Made by a program: the position numbers and the translations under genes
Part shown: in pieces, positions 1 through 8,532 of the stretch
Layout: each line of letters begins with the position of its first letter
Numbering within the stretch: position 1 is the stretch's first letter
DNA from: Blattabacterium cuenoti
GTDB lineage: Bacteria; Bacteroidota; Bacteroidia; Flavobacteriales; Blattabacteriaceae
Assembly (NCBI RefSeq): GCF_014252355.1
Contig: NZ_CP059217.1
Location: 163,209 to 227,208 of the forward strand
Length of the DNA: 64,000 nt
Direction: 5' to 3'
The notes under the pieces: generated by a model
The model's database searches: none
What the model saw: only the letters and a program-made list of their open reading frames with translations
Told to the model about the DNA's origin: nothing

Positions 1-46
1 GTTTCAAAAATATAATTTTATGTTATTATTAAAATAAATTTTTTTA

Positions 47-54
47 TAAATTTG
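47..54 (+). promoter_or_regulatory. candidate Bacteroidota -7 promoter element
   Basis: TAAATTTG matches the Bacteroidota -7 consensus TAnnTTTG and ends 10 bases before the ATG at 65. No convincing TTTG element is visible about 20 bases further upstream, so the call rests on one short motif. If used, the 5' leader would be only a few bases long. Confidence 0.3.
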
Positions 55-64
55 CTCAACATTT

Positions 65-1168
65 ATGGATATAACAGTAAAAAATATTACAGATAAATTA
101 GAAAATTTTGCTCCAATAGAATATTCTGAACCGTATGATAATGTTGGATTAATTATAGGATCGTATGAACAAATAATTAAAAAACTATTGATAACTTTAG
201 ATATTACAGAGAAAGTAATAGAAGAAGCTATAAATAAAAAATGTAACTTAATCATTTCTTTTCATCCTATACTTTTCAAACCAATAAACAAATTAACTGG
301 ATTAAGTAGTCAAGAGAAAATTATTATTTTATCATTAAAAAATAATATATCTATTTACGTTATTCACACAAATTTAGATGTTATATGGAATGGAATTAAT
401 TCTTACATATCTAATATATTAGATTTATATAATACTAAAGTAGTCTTTCCTAAGAAAGGCATAATCAAAAAATTAACAACTTATGTTCCTATTTCTTATG
501 CAGAAAGAGTTAGAAACTCTTTATTTTCTGCTGGTGCTGGAGAATTTAACAATTATAGTTGTTGTAGTTATAATTTTGATGGTATTGGAACTTTTCTAGG
601 AAATGAAGATGCTACCCCTGCTATTGGTAAAAAACAACATTTGCATATGGAAAAAGAAACTTGCATAAATGTTATTTTTCCATATCATAAAATTAACTAT
701 ATTAAAAACGCTCTTTTTAAAAGTCATCCTTATGAAGAAGTAGCTTATGAAATTTATAATTTAGAAAATTATAATTCACGTTTAGGAATAGGCATATCCG
801 GTATGTTAAAGAAAGAAATGAATGAATATGATTTTTTACGTTTTTTAAAAACTAAAATGTCATTATCTTACATAAGACATTCTTTATTTATTGGTAAAAA
901 ATTAAAGAAAATAGCTATAATATCAGGATCAGGTAGTTTTGGTATTGAACATGCTATAAAAGAAAAATATCAAGTTTTTGTTTCATCTGATTTAAAATAT
1001 CATGATTTTTTTAAATCACAAAATAAAATTTTTATTATTGATATTAATCATTATGAATCTGAAAAATTTAATAAATTAATAATACAATCTTTTTTACAAA
1101 AAAATTTTTCCTCAATTGATATTGAGGAATCCTCAATTTGTACAAATCCTATTCAATATTTTTATTAA
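65..1168 (+). CDS. Nif3-like dinuclear metal centre protein
   Basis: 367-residue member of the NIF3/YbgI/YqfO family. Family members form toroidal hexamers with two metals per subunit; the cellular role is unsettled, although some are annotated as GTP cyclohydrolase I type 2. Visible metal-site motifs are FHP near residue 67, HTNLD near 101, and C-terminal DLKYHDF and NHYESE. The middle third (about 125-230, with YVPISYAERVR and SHPYEEVAYE) is the PII-like insert typical of the long form. The first conserved histidine of the usual HHP motif is Phe here, which I believe is common in this phylum. It is followed closely by the coiled-coil protein gene in the same direction, and the two are probably co-transcribed. 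The start at 65 gives the expected N-terminus. Confidence 0.9.
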   Translation: MDITVKNITDKLENFAPIEYSEPYDNVGLIIGSYEQIIKKLLITLDITEKVIEEAINKKCNLIISFHPILFKPINKLTGLSSQEKIIILSLKNNISIYVIHTNLDVIWNGINSYISNILDLYNTKVVFPKKGIIKKLTTYVPISYAERVRNSLFSAGAGEFNNYSCCSYNFDGIGTFLGNEDATPAIGKKQHLHMEKETCINVIFPYHKINYIKNALFKSHPYEEVAYEIYNLENYNSRLGIGISGMLKKEMNEYDFLRFLKTKMSLSYIRHSLFIGKKLKKIAIISGSGSFGIEHAIKEKYQVFVSSDLKYHDFFKSQNKIFIIDINHYESEKFNKLIIQSFLQKNFSSIDIEESSICTNPIQYFY

Positions 1169-1170
1169 AA

Positions 1171-1953
1171 ATGAAAAAAAAAGAAAAAACTATTCAAGTA
1201 GTAGATAAGTTAAGAAAATTATACAATCTTCAATTAATAGATACTAGGATAGATGAAATTAAAGAATTTCGCATGAATATACCTATAGAAATTAAAATTA
1301 TACAAGATGAACTTGAAAAAACAAAAAAATTATTAGAAAATACTAAAAAGCATATTCATGCTTTGAATGAAGAAATTTTACAAAAACAAAAATATATTAA
1401 ACAATCGGATATATTAATTATAAAATATAATAAACAAAAAAATAATATAAAAAATGACAATGAATTATATTCTTTGAATAAAGAAATTGATTATCAAAAA
1501 TTAGAAATACAATTATATAATAAAAAAATAAAAGAAATTACCCATAAAATTAATAAGTATAAAATACTGTTGGAACAACAAGAAATAACATTTAAAAATG
1601 AACAAGAACATATCATTCATAAAAAAATAGAATTAGATCAAATTTGTGTAGACAATGAAAAAGAAGAACAATTGTTAAGAAAACAATCCGATATCCTTTC
1701 AAAGGAATTAGATAAAGAATTATTACAAACTTATATAAGAATAAGAAATGGAGTAAAAAATGGCATTGCAGTAGCTCCAGTTCAAAGAGGAGCTCCATTA
1801 GGATCTTATTTACTTATTACACCACAAAAATATTATGAACTTATGCAAAGAAATAAATTATTAATCGATGAACATAGTGGCAGAATACTAATAGATGAAG
1901 AACTAGCTCTAGAAGAAAGAAAAAAATATTCTTTTTTGAAGAAAAAAAAATAA
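1171..1953 (+). CDS. coiled-coil protein related to C4 zinc-ribbon family, cysteines absent
   Basis: 260-residue protein of the family usually annotated 'C4-type zinc ribbon domain protein' (CT398/FlgZ-like). Residues about 15-185 are Lys/Glu/Gln-rich with heptad character and should form a long coiled-coil hairpin. The last 70 residues match the family's ribbon region (AVAPVQRGAP, ITPQ, EHSGRIL), but the two CxxC pairs that would bind zinc read PLGS and DEHS. Function is unknown; such proteins often follow nif3 in Bacteroidota, as here, 2 bases after its stop. I chose the ATG at 1171 over an in-frame one at 1138 because the latter lies inside nif3 and adds residues unlike the family. Confidence 0.82.
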   Translation: MKKKEKTIQVVDKLRKLYNLQLIDTRIDEIKEFRMNIPIEIKIIQDELEKTKKLLENTKKHIHALNEEILQKQKYIKQSDILIIKYNKQKNNIKNDNELYSLNKEIDYQKLEIQLYNKKIKEITHKINKYKILLEQQEITFKNEQEHIIHKKIELDQICVDNEKEEQLLRKQSDILSKELDKELLQTYIRIRNGVKNGIAVAPVQRGAPLGSYLLITPQKYYELMQRNKLLIDEHSGRILIDEELALEERKKYSFLKKKK

Positions 1954-1960
1954 TAATATT

Positions 1961-2515
1961 ATGGTTATTACTTATTCTGATTACGATATAAAACAGAAAA
2001 AACTAAAAAATTTTGAATTATTAGAAACTAAATCTGGGGTCAAAAAATCTTTGAAAGATTTTTTTTCTGATCTAGGAACTGTAATTATGTTTATTTGCAA
2101 TCATTGTCCATTTGTTAAACATATTAATAACAAACTAATTCTATTATCTAATGAGTATATTAATAAAAATATATCATTTTTATCTATTAATTCTAATGAT
2201 ATTCAACAATATCCAGAAGATTCTCCTGAAAATATGAAAAAAGTAGCACATCAATTAGGATATCCTTTTCCTTATTTTTTTGATCGAACACAACAAGTTG
2301 CAAAATATTACGGAGCAAAATGTACTCCAGAATTTTTTATTTTTCAAAATCAAAATTTATGTTACTATGGTCAATTTGACGATTCTAGACCAGGAAATAA
2401 TATTCCAGTAAGTGGAATAGATATACAAAATATACTAGATAATATATTAAAAGAACAACCAATACAATTCACAAAAAAATTAAGTCAAGGATGTAATATT
2501 AAATGGAAAAAGTAA
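1961..2515 (+). CDS. thioredoxin-like redoxin family protein
   Basis: 184-residue protein with a thioredoxin fold of the AhpC/TSA-redoxin type. CNHC near residues 45-48 sits in the active-site position (MFICNHCPFVKH), followed by a cis-Pro-type CTPEFF and the QFDDSRPGN segment typical of this cytosolic redoxin subgroup. No signal peptide is visible, so it probably acts in the cytoplasm in thiol redox defence; the substrate cannot be named. It follows the coiled-coil gene by 7 bases, as the third gene of a likely operon. Its last 17 bases overlap the 3' end of the convergent nrnA gene. Confidence 0.85.
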   Translation: MVITYSDYDIKQKKLKNFELLETKSGVKKSLKDFFSDLGTVIMFICNHCPFVKHINNKLILLSNEYINKNISFLSINSNDIQQYPEDSPENMKKVAHQLGYPFPYFFDRTQQVAKYYGAKCTPEFFIFQNQNLCYYGQFDDSRPGNNIPVSGIDIQNILDNILKEQPIQFTKKLSQGCNIKWKK

Positions 2516-3515
2516 GATCATGTTTATATTTTTTAATAATATTTAAAAAATAATCAATTGATTCAGAAAGACTTATACTAGATATTCCTCCTGCTGCGTT
2601 TTTATGTCCTCCACCTTTAAAATGTTTTCGTGCAAATTGATTAACATCAAATTGACCTATTGAACGAAAAGAAATTTTAATTGTTGAAGTTTTATATTGC
2701 TCAAAAAAGAAAACAGAAAAAACAATGTTTTTTATTCCTAATCCGTAGGTAACAATACCATCTGTATCACTTGTATTATATGAATTACTAGATATAATAT
2801 CTGATTCACTAATACTAGTATAAGCTGTTCTATATTGATCTATTATCTTAATTTTATTTAAAGCTTGAGATAAAATCTTTAATTTTGATATATTATATGT
2901 TACTTTAAGATGAAAATAAATATTTTGAATATCAATTCCTTGATTTAGTAATTGAATAGCGATGAAATGAGTTTCTGATGTAACAGATGGAAATCTAAAA
3001 AATCCTGTATCAGTCATTATGCCAACATATAAACAAGTAGCTATATTTTTATCAATTTTATCTAAATTATTCATATTGTATATTAATCTATAAATTAATA
3101 TACTAGTTGCTGAAACGTTAGAATCAAACAACATAAAATCAAATTTGGATGGAAAAGGATGATGATCAATTAATATTGTTTTTCCTTTATAATTGGAAAA
3201 CAATTCTTTCATATTTTTTATTCTATATAAATTATTAAAATCAATAAAAAATAAATAATCTGAATTATATACCTTTTTTTTTATAAAACGTTCTGTTTGA
3301 TCAGACAAAATAATAATATTATCATTTCCTGGAAGCCATTTAAAAAATTCTGAATATTCTGTAGGAGAAATTAAGTACACATCATGTTTTAATTTTTTTA
3401 AATAAAAGTATAGTGCTAAAGAAGATCCTAATGCATCGCCATCTGGGTTAGGATGAATTAATAGTATTATTGTTTTTTTTTCTTTTCCGTCAATATTAGA
3501 TAACCACATTACCAT
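2499..3515 (-). CDS. nrnA: DHH-family oligoribonuclease / pAp phosphatase NrnA
   Basis: 338-residue DHH/DHHA1 phosphoesterase that removes the last short RNA oligonucleotides and, in characterised members, hydrolyses 3'-phosphoadenosine 5'-phosphate. The first metal motif HPNPDGDALGSS is at residues 21-32, the DHH signature (DHHPFPS) near 128, and the DHHA1 substrate loop GGGHKNAAGG near 300. This is full family length. The start overlaps the end of the CCA-transferase gene upstream by 20 bases, suggesting translational coupling. The gene ends inside the convergent redoxin gene. Confidence 0.9.
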   Translation of the reverse strand: MVMWLSNIDGKEKKTIILLIHPNPDGDALGSSLALYFYLKKLKHDVYLISPTEYSEFFKWLPGNDNIIILSDQTERFIKKKVYNSDYLFFIDFNNLYRIKNMKELFSNYKGKTILIDHHPFPSKFDFMLFDSNVSATSILIYRLIYNMNNLDKIDKNIATCLYVGIMTDTGFFRFPSVTSETHFIAIQLLNQGIDIQNIYFHLKVTYNISKLKILSQALNKIKIIDQYRTAYTSISESDIISSNSYNTSDTDGIVTYGLGIKNIVFSVFFFEQYKTSTIKISFRSIGQFDVNQFARKHFKGGGHKNAAGGISSISLSESIDYFLNIIKKYKHDLTFSI

Positions 3516-4956
3516 TACTAATTTTTCTTTTTAATCCTAATTCATCACCTTTTTTTAACATCATTAAATATGCTGAATGATATTCATTATATATCCTTCC
3601 TTCTAAAATAGACTCTTTAATATAATTCTTAATAATTCCTATTGTTTTGCATGGAGTAATATCAAAAGCGTTCATAATATCATTTCCTGATATAGGTGAT
3701 TTCCAGTTTTTTATTCTATCTTGTTGTTCTAATTTTTTTATTCTTCTAACTAAAAGAAAAAAGTTTTTTTTATATGTTGTTTCTTTTTCTATATTTTTTG
3801 TTGTAATATCTGCTACACATAATCGTATTAAATCATCTAGATCATCTCCCATATCAAATAATAATCTACGTATTGCAGAATCACTAGTATTATCAGATAT
3901 TAATGCTATAGGTCTAGAACTATTTTTAATAATTTTTGTTACATATTTCATAGGATATCCTTGTGGTAACTTTAATCTTTTAAAGATATTTGAAATCATT
4001 CTAGATCCTACTAATTCATGTGCATGAAAAGACCATCCTATTTTTGGAATAAATTTTTTTGTATTCGTTTTTCCAATATCATGAAGTAAGGCGGCCCACC
4101 TTAACCATATAGTATTATGTTTATTTTTACTAATATTATCTAATACTTTCAATGTATGAAAAAAATTATCTTTATGTTTATATCCATATTTTTCTTCTAT
4201 ACCTTGTAATAAAGTTAATTCAGGTAATATTGTTTGTAACAATCCAGAATTATATAATAATAATATGCCTACAGAAGGATTTTTAGTTAAAATAATTTTA
4301 TGTAATTCTTCTACAATTCTTTCTATAGAAATAATACTAATTCTGTGTTTATTTTTTTTAATTGATTGAAAAGAAGATTTATCAATCATAAACTTTAATT
4401 GAGTTGCAAATCTTATAGCCCTTATCATTCTTAACGGATCATCAGAATAAGTAATATCTGAATTCAGTGGAGTTCTTAATATTTTTTTTTTTAAATCTAA
4501 TAATCCACCAAATGGATCAATCAATTGACCATAATTTGTTTTATTTAAACTAATTGCTAAAGCGTTAATAGTAAAATCTCTTCTATTTTGATCATCTTGT
4601 AAAGAACCAGGTGCTATGATAGGATTTCTACTGCAAATATTATAGGATTCTTTTCTAGATCCTACAAATTCTATTTTTATATTTTGATATTCTAACATAG
4701 CTGTACCAAAACGTTTAAAGATATTTATTTTTGGAGATGGTGTAATATATTTAGAAACCTCTTTAGCCAATTTAATTCCTTCTCCTATAGTTAAAATATC
4801 TACATCTTTTTTTGCATCATCTTTTTTTTCTTTGTTAACCCCAAGCAAAAAATCACGTACATATCCTCCTATTACATAACAATCTTGTTTTATATTTCTT
4901 GCCGCATGAGTAATTATTTGAAATATATTGTCGTTAATAGCTGAAATTAAATTCAT
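3496..4956 (-). CDS. cca: CCA tRNA nucleotidyltransferase with HD domain
   Basis: 486-residue class II nucleotidyltransferase. The head has GGYVRD near residue 30 and the paired acidic motif DVDI; the RRDFTINA motif and ATP-binding DPLRMIRAIRFATQL follow. A C-terminal HD domain contains LLHDIGK. It adds or repairs the 3' CCA of tRNAs. This should be essential here, because neither tRNA gene in the window encodes CCA. Poly(A) polymerases share the fold, but that need makes CCA addition the better call. It lies between tsaC and nrnA on the same strand. Confidence 0.88.
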   Translation of the reverse strand: MNLISAINDNIFQIITHAARNIKQDCYVIGGYVRDFLLGVNKEKKDDAKKDVDILTIGEGIKLAKEVSKYITPSPKINIFKRFGTAMLEYQNIKIEFVGSRKESYNICSRNPIIAPGSLQDDQNRRDFTINALAISLNKTNYGQLIDPFGGLLDLKKKILRTPLNSDITYSDDPLRMIRAIRFATQLKFMIDKSSFQSIKKNKHRISIISIERIVEELHKIILTKNPSVGILLLYNSGLLQTILPELTLLQGIEEKYGYKHKDNFFHTLKVLDNISKNKHNTIWLRWAALLHDIGKTNTKKFIPKIGWSFHAHELVGSRMISNIFKRLKLPQGYPMKYVTKIIKNSSRPIALISDNTSDSAIRRLLFDMGDDLDDLIRLCVADITTKNIEKETTYKKNFFLLVRRIKKLEQQDRIKNWKSPISGNDIMNAFDITPCKTIGIIKNYIKESILEGRIYNEYHSAYLMMLKKGDELGLKRKISNGNVVI

Positions 4957-4973
4957 GTTATTTATATAAGTTA

Positions 4974-5546
4974 TTAACGTAATATTGTTATTTTATTAGA
5001 AACCAATTTTATAATAGAAGATTCATTATACATATATTTTTCTTGTCTACGAAAATTTACAGCATAATCAATGTTATTTAATATAGATGGATGAATTTCA
5101 GAAAAAGATTTTGGAGTTGGATCCCCAGATAAATTTGCAGAAGTAGATATTAATGGTTTATTTAAATTTTTAATTAAGTGATAACAAAATGGATCCATAG
5201 TTATACGTATTGCTAAAGTTTTATCTTGTTTTATAAAAATACAGTTAGAAATTATTTGTCTAGGATTTTCATATATTATAGTCATGGGCTTATTTGTATT
5301 TTGTTCTAATAATTTCATTAATTGATTAGGAATAAATTTCACTAAATCATGTACACGATTAATATTTTCTACTAAAATAATCATAGGTTTAAATAACTTT
5401 CTATTTTTTATTTTATATATTTTTTTCACTGCTTGTATATTAAATGGATCGCACCCTAACCCCCATACTGTATCGGTAGGATATAGTAAACATTTTCCTT
5501 GATTTAATATTTTTACACTTTGTTCTATTTCATTTATAAATGACAT
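4974..5546 (-). CDS. tsaC: L-threonylcarbamoyladenylate synthase (Sua5/YrdC family)
   Basis: 190-residue YrdC-domain protein. It converts threonine, bicarbonate and ATP into threonylcarbamoyl-AMP, the donor for t6A at position 37 of ANN-decoding tRNAs. Visible motifs include LLYPTDTVWGLGCDP near residue 20, KIYKIKNRK, KPMTIIYE and the SANLSGDPTP loop near 138. Only the YrdC domain is present, with no Sua5 extension. It stands between dapD (24 bases upstream) and the CCA transferase, so three tRNA/RNA-metabolism genes run in series. Confidence 0.92.
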   Translation of the reverse strand: MSFINEIEQSVKILNQGKCLLYPTDTVWGLGCDPFNIQAVKKIYKIKNRKLFKPMIILVENINRVHDLVKFIPNQLMKLLEQNTNKPMTIIYENPRQIISNCIFIKQDKTLAIRITMDPFCYHLIKNLNKPLISTSANLSGDPTPKSFSEIHPSILNNIDYAVNFRRQEKYMYNESSIIKLVSNKITILR

Positions 5547-5569
5547 GGCTTGTTTGTAATGTAAAAAAA

Positions 5570-6403
5570 TTAAAAAGATAAACGATGTTGTCTTAATACT
5601 TCATTTAAAGAAGTTTTTTTGTTTGTGCTCTCTTTTCTTTTGCCTATAATTAATGCACATGGAACATGATATATTCCAGAAGGAAATTTTTTTGGATATG
5701 TACCAGGAATAACAACAGATGATTTAGGTATAAATCCTTTCATTTCAATTGCTATTTCTCTAGTAACATCGAAAATTTTTGTAGATGAAGTTAATACTAC
5801 ATTTGCTCCTAAAACCGCTTCTTTTTCAATAAGCACTCCTTCTACCAAAATACATCTAGACCCAATAAATACATCATCTTCTATAATAACAGGATTGGAT
5901 TGTATTGGTTCTAAAACTCCTCCAATTCCAACACCACCACTTATATGTACACGATTACCTATTTGTGCACAACTACCAACTGTTGCCCAAGTATCTATCA
6001 TAGTATCTTCTCCTATATAAGCCCCTATATTAACATAAGAAGGCATTAAAGTTACTCCAGGAGAAATAAATGATCCATAACGAGCAACAGCAGGGGGAAC
6101 AACTCTCACTCCTTTTTCTTTAAATTTATTTTTTATAGGAATTTTATCATAAAATTCTAATGGGCCTACTTCTATAACATTTATTTCCCTCATTGAAAAA
6201 AACATAAGAATTGCTTTTTTAAGCCATTCATTAACTTTCCATTTACCATCAGAAAAATATGAAACTCTAATGCATCCTTCATCCATTTTTTTTATAATAT
6301 ACATAACAGTATCTTGTATATTACAATTGGTTTTGCAATTTTCTTCATTAGCATTCCAAGCAGTTTCAATTTTCAATTTTATTTTATCTACATTTATTTT
6401 CAT
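5570..6403 (-). CDS. dapD: tetrahydrodipicolinate N-succinyltransferase
   Basis: 277-residue left-handed beta-helix acyltransferase of the succinylase branch of diaminopimelate/lysine synthesis. It uses succinyl-CoA to acylate tetrahydrodipicolinate. Hexapeptide-repeat segments run from about residue 95 to 240. Diagnostic DapD strings are visible, including RVVPPAVARYG, DTWATVGSCAQIG, GGVLEPIQ and EDDVFIGSRC. Length is normal. The product feeds both peptidoglycan cross-links and lysine for the host. It is divergent from ruvX across 61 bases that contain a short direct repeat. Confidence 0.95.
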   Translation of the reverse strand: MKINVDKIKLKIETAWNANEENCKTNCNIQDTVMYIIKKMDEGCIRVSYFSDGKWKVNEWLKKAILMFFSMREINVIEVGPLEFYDKIPIKNKFKEKGVRVVPPAVARYGSFISPGVTLMPSYVNIGAYIGEDTMIDTWATVGSCAQIGNRVHISGGVGIGGVLEPIQSNPVIIEDDVFIGSRCILVEGVLIEKEAVLGANVVLTSSTKIFDVTREIAIEMKGFIPKSSVVIPGTYPKKFPSGIYHVPCALIIGKRKESTNKKTSLNEVLRQHRLSF

Positions 6404-6416
6404 AGTATTTCATAGT

Positions 6417-6440
6417 AACAATGAAATGAAACAATGAAAT
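6417..6440. repeat. two copies of an 11-base direct repeat
   Basis: AACAATGAAAT occurs at 6417-6427 and again at 6430-6440, two bases apart, in the short space between the divergent dapD and ruvX genes. It could be an operator or chance in A-rich DNA; no regulator can be named. Confidence 0.4.
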
Positions 6441-6464
6441 ATAGCAAAAAAAAATAAATTTTTC

Positions 6465-6887
6465 ATGATAATAAAAAAGATATTAGGAATAGATTATGGA
6501 AAAGTAATTACAGGCGTATCAATAACAGATTCTAAACAAATATTTGCTTTTGGCATTAACTCGGTTTTAACAAAAAATTTAATGACATTTTTAGATACTT
6601 TAATGACAAAAAATCAAATAGAAATCATTGTTATAGGATTACCTAAAACTTTAAAGAATAAAATTTTTTCCATAGAAAAACTTATTCAAAAATTTATATT
6701 TAAATTTTTAACCAAATATCCAAATATTATGATAGAAAGGGTAGATGAACGATTTACATCTAAAATAGCTTTTCAAGCTATGAAAGATTTAGGATTTAAA
6801 AATAAACATAATAAAAAACAAGATATTTTACATCAAATTAGTGCTACTATTATTTTACAGTCTTATCTTTCTAAAATGAAAAAATAA
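6465..6887 (+). CDS. ruvX: RuvX/YqgF-family putative Holliday junction resolvase
   Basis: 140-residue RNase H-fold protein, implicated in pre-16S rRNA 5' processing and proposed as a Holliday junction resolvase. Asp10 lies in the first strand (LGIDYGK) and Glu95 in VDERFTS, both expected active-site acids. The third acid, usually Asp just before the ISATIILQSYL helix, appears to be His123. The usual Arg after DYG is also altered. It overlaps nothing and precedes def by 8 bases, a common flavobacterial order. The ATG at 6465 directly yields the conserved first strand. Confidence 0.88.
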   Translation: MIIKKILGIDYGKVITGVSITDSKQIFAFGINSVLTKNLMTFLDTLMTKNQIEIIVIGLPKTLKNKIFSIEKLIQKFIFKFLTKYPNIMIERVDERFTSKIAFQAMKDLGFKNKHNKKQDILHQISATIILQSYLSKMKK

Positions 6888-6895
6888 TTAAAATT

Positions 6896-7408
6896 ATGAT
6901 TTTACCTCTCGTGTTTTATGGAAATCCTATTTTAAGAACAAAATGTATAGAAATAGATATTTCTTCTAGATTAGAAATTGATAATTTAGTCAAAAATATG
7001 TTTGAAACAATAATAGAAGTAAAAGGTATAGGATTAGCTGCTCCTCAAATTGGTAAAAATATTCGTCTTTTTATAGTGAAAATTCCATTATTAAATAATA
7101 ATATAATACATTATTATTCAGAAGTTTTTATTAATGCAAAAATAATTAAATTAAAAGGTAAAAAATATAACTTTAAAGAAGGATGTTTAAGTATTCCAGG
7201 AATTGTAGAATGCGTAAAAAGGAAATCTGAAATTATAATAGAATATTATAATAAAAACTGGAATAAAAAGAAAAAAATTTTAAATGGACTCTTTGCAAGA
7301 GTTATTCAACATGAATATGATCATATTGAGGGTAAACTTTTTATAGATTATTTATCTATTAAAAAAAAACAAATAATAGTAAATAAATTATCTAATTTTA
7401 TAAAATAA
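6896..7408 (+). CDS. def: peptide deformylase
   Basis: 170-residue metalloenzyme that removes the N-formyl group from nascent proteins. All three class motifs are present: GIGLAAPQ at residues 44-51, EGCLSIPG with metal ligand Cys97, and QHEYDH with His139, Glu140 and His143. Length is that of a type I deformylase. It probably shares a transcript with ruvX. It ends 4 bases from the convergent rplT stop, leaving no space for a separate terminator. Confidence 0.96.
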   Translation: MILPLVFYGNPILRTKCIEIDISSRLEIDNLVKNMFETIIEVKGIGLAAPQIGKNIRLFIVKIPLLNNNIIHYYSEVFINAKIIKLKGKKYNFKEGCLSIPGIVECVKRKSEIIIEYYNKNWNKKKKILNGLFARVIQHEYDHIEGKLFIDYLSIKKKQIIVNKLSNFIK

Positions 7409-7412
7409 ATGA

Positions 7413-7757
7413 TTACAAAATTTTATCTACTATTTCTTTAAAAGAATTTTGGTCATTCATAGCTAAATCTGATAAAAATTTTCTATTTACTTTTATATTT
7501 TTTTCAGCCAATTTTTTTATAAATTTTGAATATGATAACCCATATAAACGAATTCCAGCGTTAATTCGTTGAATCCAAATGGATCTAAAGAATCTTTTTT
7601 TTCTTTTTCTGCCATGAAAAGCATAAACTAAAGATTTTTCTACTGCATTTTTAGCAACTGTATAAACTCTATTTCTTGATCCATAAAAGCCTTTGGCTAA
7701 TTTCAATATTTTTTTTCTCCTTTTCTTAGAAGAAACAGCATTAGTAGATCTTGGCAT
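7413..7757 (-). CDS. rplT: 50S ribosomal protein L20
   Basis: 114-residue L20, an early 23S rRNA-binding assembly protein. Recognisable features are the basic N-terminus (MPRSTNAVSSKKRRKKILK), KGFYGSRNRVYTVAKNAV and WIQRINAGIRLYGLSYSKFI. It is full length and last in the infC-rpmI-rplT cluster, the standard bacterial order; in many bacteria L20 or IF3 autoregulates this operon, but no regulatory RNA fold was identified here. Confidence 0.97.
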   Translation of the reverse strand: MPRSTNAVSSKKRRKKILKLAKGFYGSRNRVYTVAKNAVEKSLVYAFHGRKRKKRFFRSIWIQRINAGIRLYGLSYSKFIKKLAEKNIKVNRKFLSDLAMNDQNSFKEIVDKIL

Positions 7758-7763
7758 AATAAA

Positions 7764-7952
7764 TTAAAATTGTTTGTTTACCTTTTTAAAATCAGAATGT
7801 TTTAAAATAGAAAATTTTCTTAATTGTCTTTTTCTTTTTTTAGATTTTTTTGTAAGCAGATGATTTTTACAAGAGTGTTTTTTTTTGATCAATCCATTGG
7901 ATGTTCTTTTAAATCTTTTTTTAGAACCAGATTTAGTTTTTAATTTTGGCAT
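7764..7952 (-). CDS. rpmI: 50S ribosomal protein L35
   Basis: 62-residue, highly basic L35. The family start [17 protein letters not shown] and the [18 protein letters not shown] block are clear. It is a few residues shorter than the usual 64-66. It lies between infC (4-base gap) and rplT (6-base gap), so the three are surely co-transcribed. Confidence 0.96.
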   Translation of the reverse strand: MPKLKTKSGSKKRFKRTSNGLIKKKHSCKNHLLTKKSKKRKRQLRKFSILKHSDFKKVNKQF

Positions 7953-7956
7953 AAAA

Positions 7957-8532
7957 TTACATTTTTTTTGGAGCTAAGATCATATACATCCTTTTGCCTT
8001 CCATAACTGGCATTTGTTCAACTTTTCCATATTCTTCAATTTCTTCCGCAAATTTTAAAAGTTTTGTTTTTCCTTGATTTTTATATACAATAGATCTACC
8101 TTTGAAAAATACAAAGACTTTTACTTTATCTCCACGCATTAAAAATTTTTCAGCACTTTTTATTTTTACTTTACCATCATGATCTCCAATTTGAGGCCCA
8201 AATCTTATTTCTTTAGTGTTGACTTTCACTTGTTTTGATTTAAATTTTTTCTTTTTTTTCTTTTGCTCATAAAGAAATTTTTTATAATCCAGTATTTTAC
8301 ATACTGGAGGATTTGCTTTTGGATTAATTTCCACTAAATCTAAACCTTTATCAGTCGCTAATTGAATAGCTACTTCTTTGGAAAGAATTCCATTTTGTTC
8401 AGAATATTCCCCTACTAAACGAATCATAACAGCATTAATATTCTTATTAATCTTATGAAGTTCTTTTTTTTGAGTTAATGATCGAGATATTCTTTTTCTT
8501 TTATTTAGTCTTGAAAATTTTTTTTTTATAAT
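7957..8532 (-). CDS. infC: translation initiation factor IF-3, non-AUG start
   Basis: IF-3 binds the 30S subunit, keeps it free of 50S and checks start-codon/initiator-tRNA pairing. The first in-frame ATG (8427) would begin at [13 protein letters not shown]. However, the frame stays open upstream for 35 more codons, and these read [10 protein letters not shown] directly before that Met. This matches the conserved IF-3 N-terminus (H+IN..I.A..VRLVGE). The real start is therefore upstream at a rare codon. The ATT at 8532-8530 or the adjacent ATA at 8529-8527 are the likely candidates, the latter overlapping the thrS stop. With ATT the protein is 191 residues, normal for the family. Rare infC start codons underlie IF-3 autoregulation in E. 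coli. The C-terminal domain ([24 protein letters not shown]) is intact. Confidence 0.93.
   Translation of the reverse strand: MIKKKFSRLNKRKRISRSLTQKKELHKINKNINAVMIRLVGEYSEQNGILSKEVAIQLATDKGLDLVEINPKANPPVCKILDYKKFLYEQKKKKKKFKSKQVKVNTKEIRFGPQIGDHDGKVKIKSAEKFLMRGDKVKVFVFFKGRSIVYKNQGKTKLLKFAEEIEEYGKVEQMPVMEGKRMYMILAPKKM

Noticed and set aside
3647..4027. 126-codon open frame on the plus strand
   Set aside because: It lies wholly antisense to the CCA transferase gene, has no family resemblance and reads as a low-complexity hydrophobic mirror of that gene.
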